From Candidatus Zixiibacteriota bacterium (GTDB lineage: Bacteria; Zixibacteria; MSB-5A5; JAABVY01), in contig WJIM01000102.1 in the NCBI GenBank assembly GCA_014730285.1, positions 1 to 7,249 on the forward strand: DNA of 7,249 bases. Reading direction: 5' to 3'. The notes under the pieces were generated by a model that saw only the letters and a program-made list of their open reading frames with translations, searched no databases and was not told the origin of the DNA. This document shows, in pieces, positions 7,008 to 7,249 of the stretch (position 1 is its first letter; each line of letters begins with the position of its first letter). The position numbers were made by a program, and so were the translations under genes.

Positions 7008-7249
7008 AACGGACGGCGCTTGCAACATGCCTGTTATTAATTTGGGCGCAGAGCATCTTTGCCGGATGTTTATTCAATTCGGTTTGCCCTCAGCGGGGAG
7101 CGCTGGGAAATACGTGCCTCGGACGTGATAACAATGCTTCGGTTCTAAATGCCAATCCGGCTTTACTTGATTTTGTGCAGCGGACTTCAGTTGCATTCGA
7201 TTATAATATGCTCTACGGTCTCTCGGAACTGGATCAGATTAATCTGGCA
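7004..7249 (+). CDS. Exported PorV/FadL-like outer-membrane protein, 3'-truncated by the window edge
   Basis: The first 82 codons of a gene that runs off the window. The ATG overlaps the TGA of the LTD gene (ATGA, 7004-7007), and GGTGA (6995-6999) is the binding site, so the two are translationally coupled. Residues 1-20 are a signal peptide (MKRTALATCLLLIWAQSIFA). The mature start has ALGNTCLGRDNNASVLNANPALLDF (33-57 in total), which fits the opening of PorV/PorQ-like and FadL-like barrels. These begin with a small/glycine-rich plug, then a 'dasa..NPA.L' motif (here NANPALL, residues 49-55), then the first strands (SVAFDYNMLYGL). Cysteines 22, 28 and 38 lie near the mature N-terminus. FAGC (19-22) is a marginal lipobox, so a lipoprotein is an alternative. 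In type IX secretion, PorV shuttles cargo carrying a C-terminal sorting domain, so its place after the LTD gene is suggestive. The family call rests on a short stretch. Confidence 0.65.
   Translation, partial: MKRTALATCLLLIWAQSIFAGCLFNSVCPQRGALGNTCLGRDNNASVLNANPALLDFVQRTSVAFDYNMLYGLSELDQINLA

Noticed and set aside
6844..7077. Minus-strand open frame across the LTD/PorV-like junction
   Set aside because: It covers the coupled ATGA junction of two plus-strand genes with clear domains or signal peptides, and its translation looks random.

Overview
The window is a dense block of six plus-strand genes with no convincing coding sequence on the minus strand. It looks like a Gram-negative bacterium: MreB, three proteins with export signals, a predicted outer-membrane beta-barrel, and a PorV/FadL-like 'NPA' protein. 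The style of the genes points to the FCB (Fibrobacteres-Chlorobi-Bacteroidetes) superphylum or one of its uncultured relatives. Supporting features are the sigma-54 activator with a Bacteroidetes-like central and C-terminal layout, a lamin-tail-domain secreted protein with a FlgD/sorting-like C-terminus, and the barrel plus PorV-like pair. A Zixibacteria-like lineage is only a guess; there is no rRNA or other taxonomic marker.

Layout: (1) 1-807 is the 3' part of mreB, missing roughly the first 80 codons. (2) 808-887 is an 80-base spacer with a weak hairpin, a promoter-like element and a good ribosome binding site. (3) 888-3053 is a complete rnr (RNase R). (4) 3061-4536 is a sigma-54 activator (AAA+ with GAFTGA, plus Fis HTH) whose N-terminus looks like a degenerate receiver. 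(5) about 4550-6175 is a predicted outer-membrane barrel whose signal peptide is recovered only by starting at a non-canonical CTG codon. (6) 6177-7007 is a secreted lamin-tail-domain protein. (7) 7004 to the window end is the start of an exported, PorV/FadL-like membrane protein.

From rnr onward the gaps are 7, about 13, 1 and -4 bases with no visible terminator, so genes 2-6 probably form one transcription unit. The last three encode envelope or secreted proteins. A working model, which is inference, is that a barrel, a lamin-tail-domain surface or cargo protein and a PorV-like membrane partner act together at the outer membrane. The upstream activator may control them or may simply be co-transcribed. 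No mobile element, CRISPR array, tRNA or rRNA was seen, and no gene-free stretch exceeds 300 bases.
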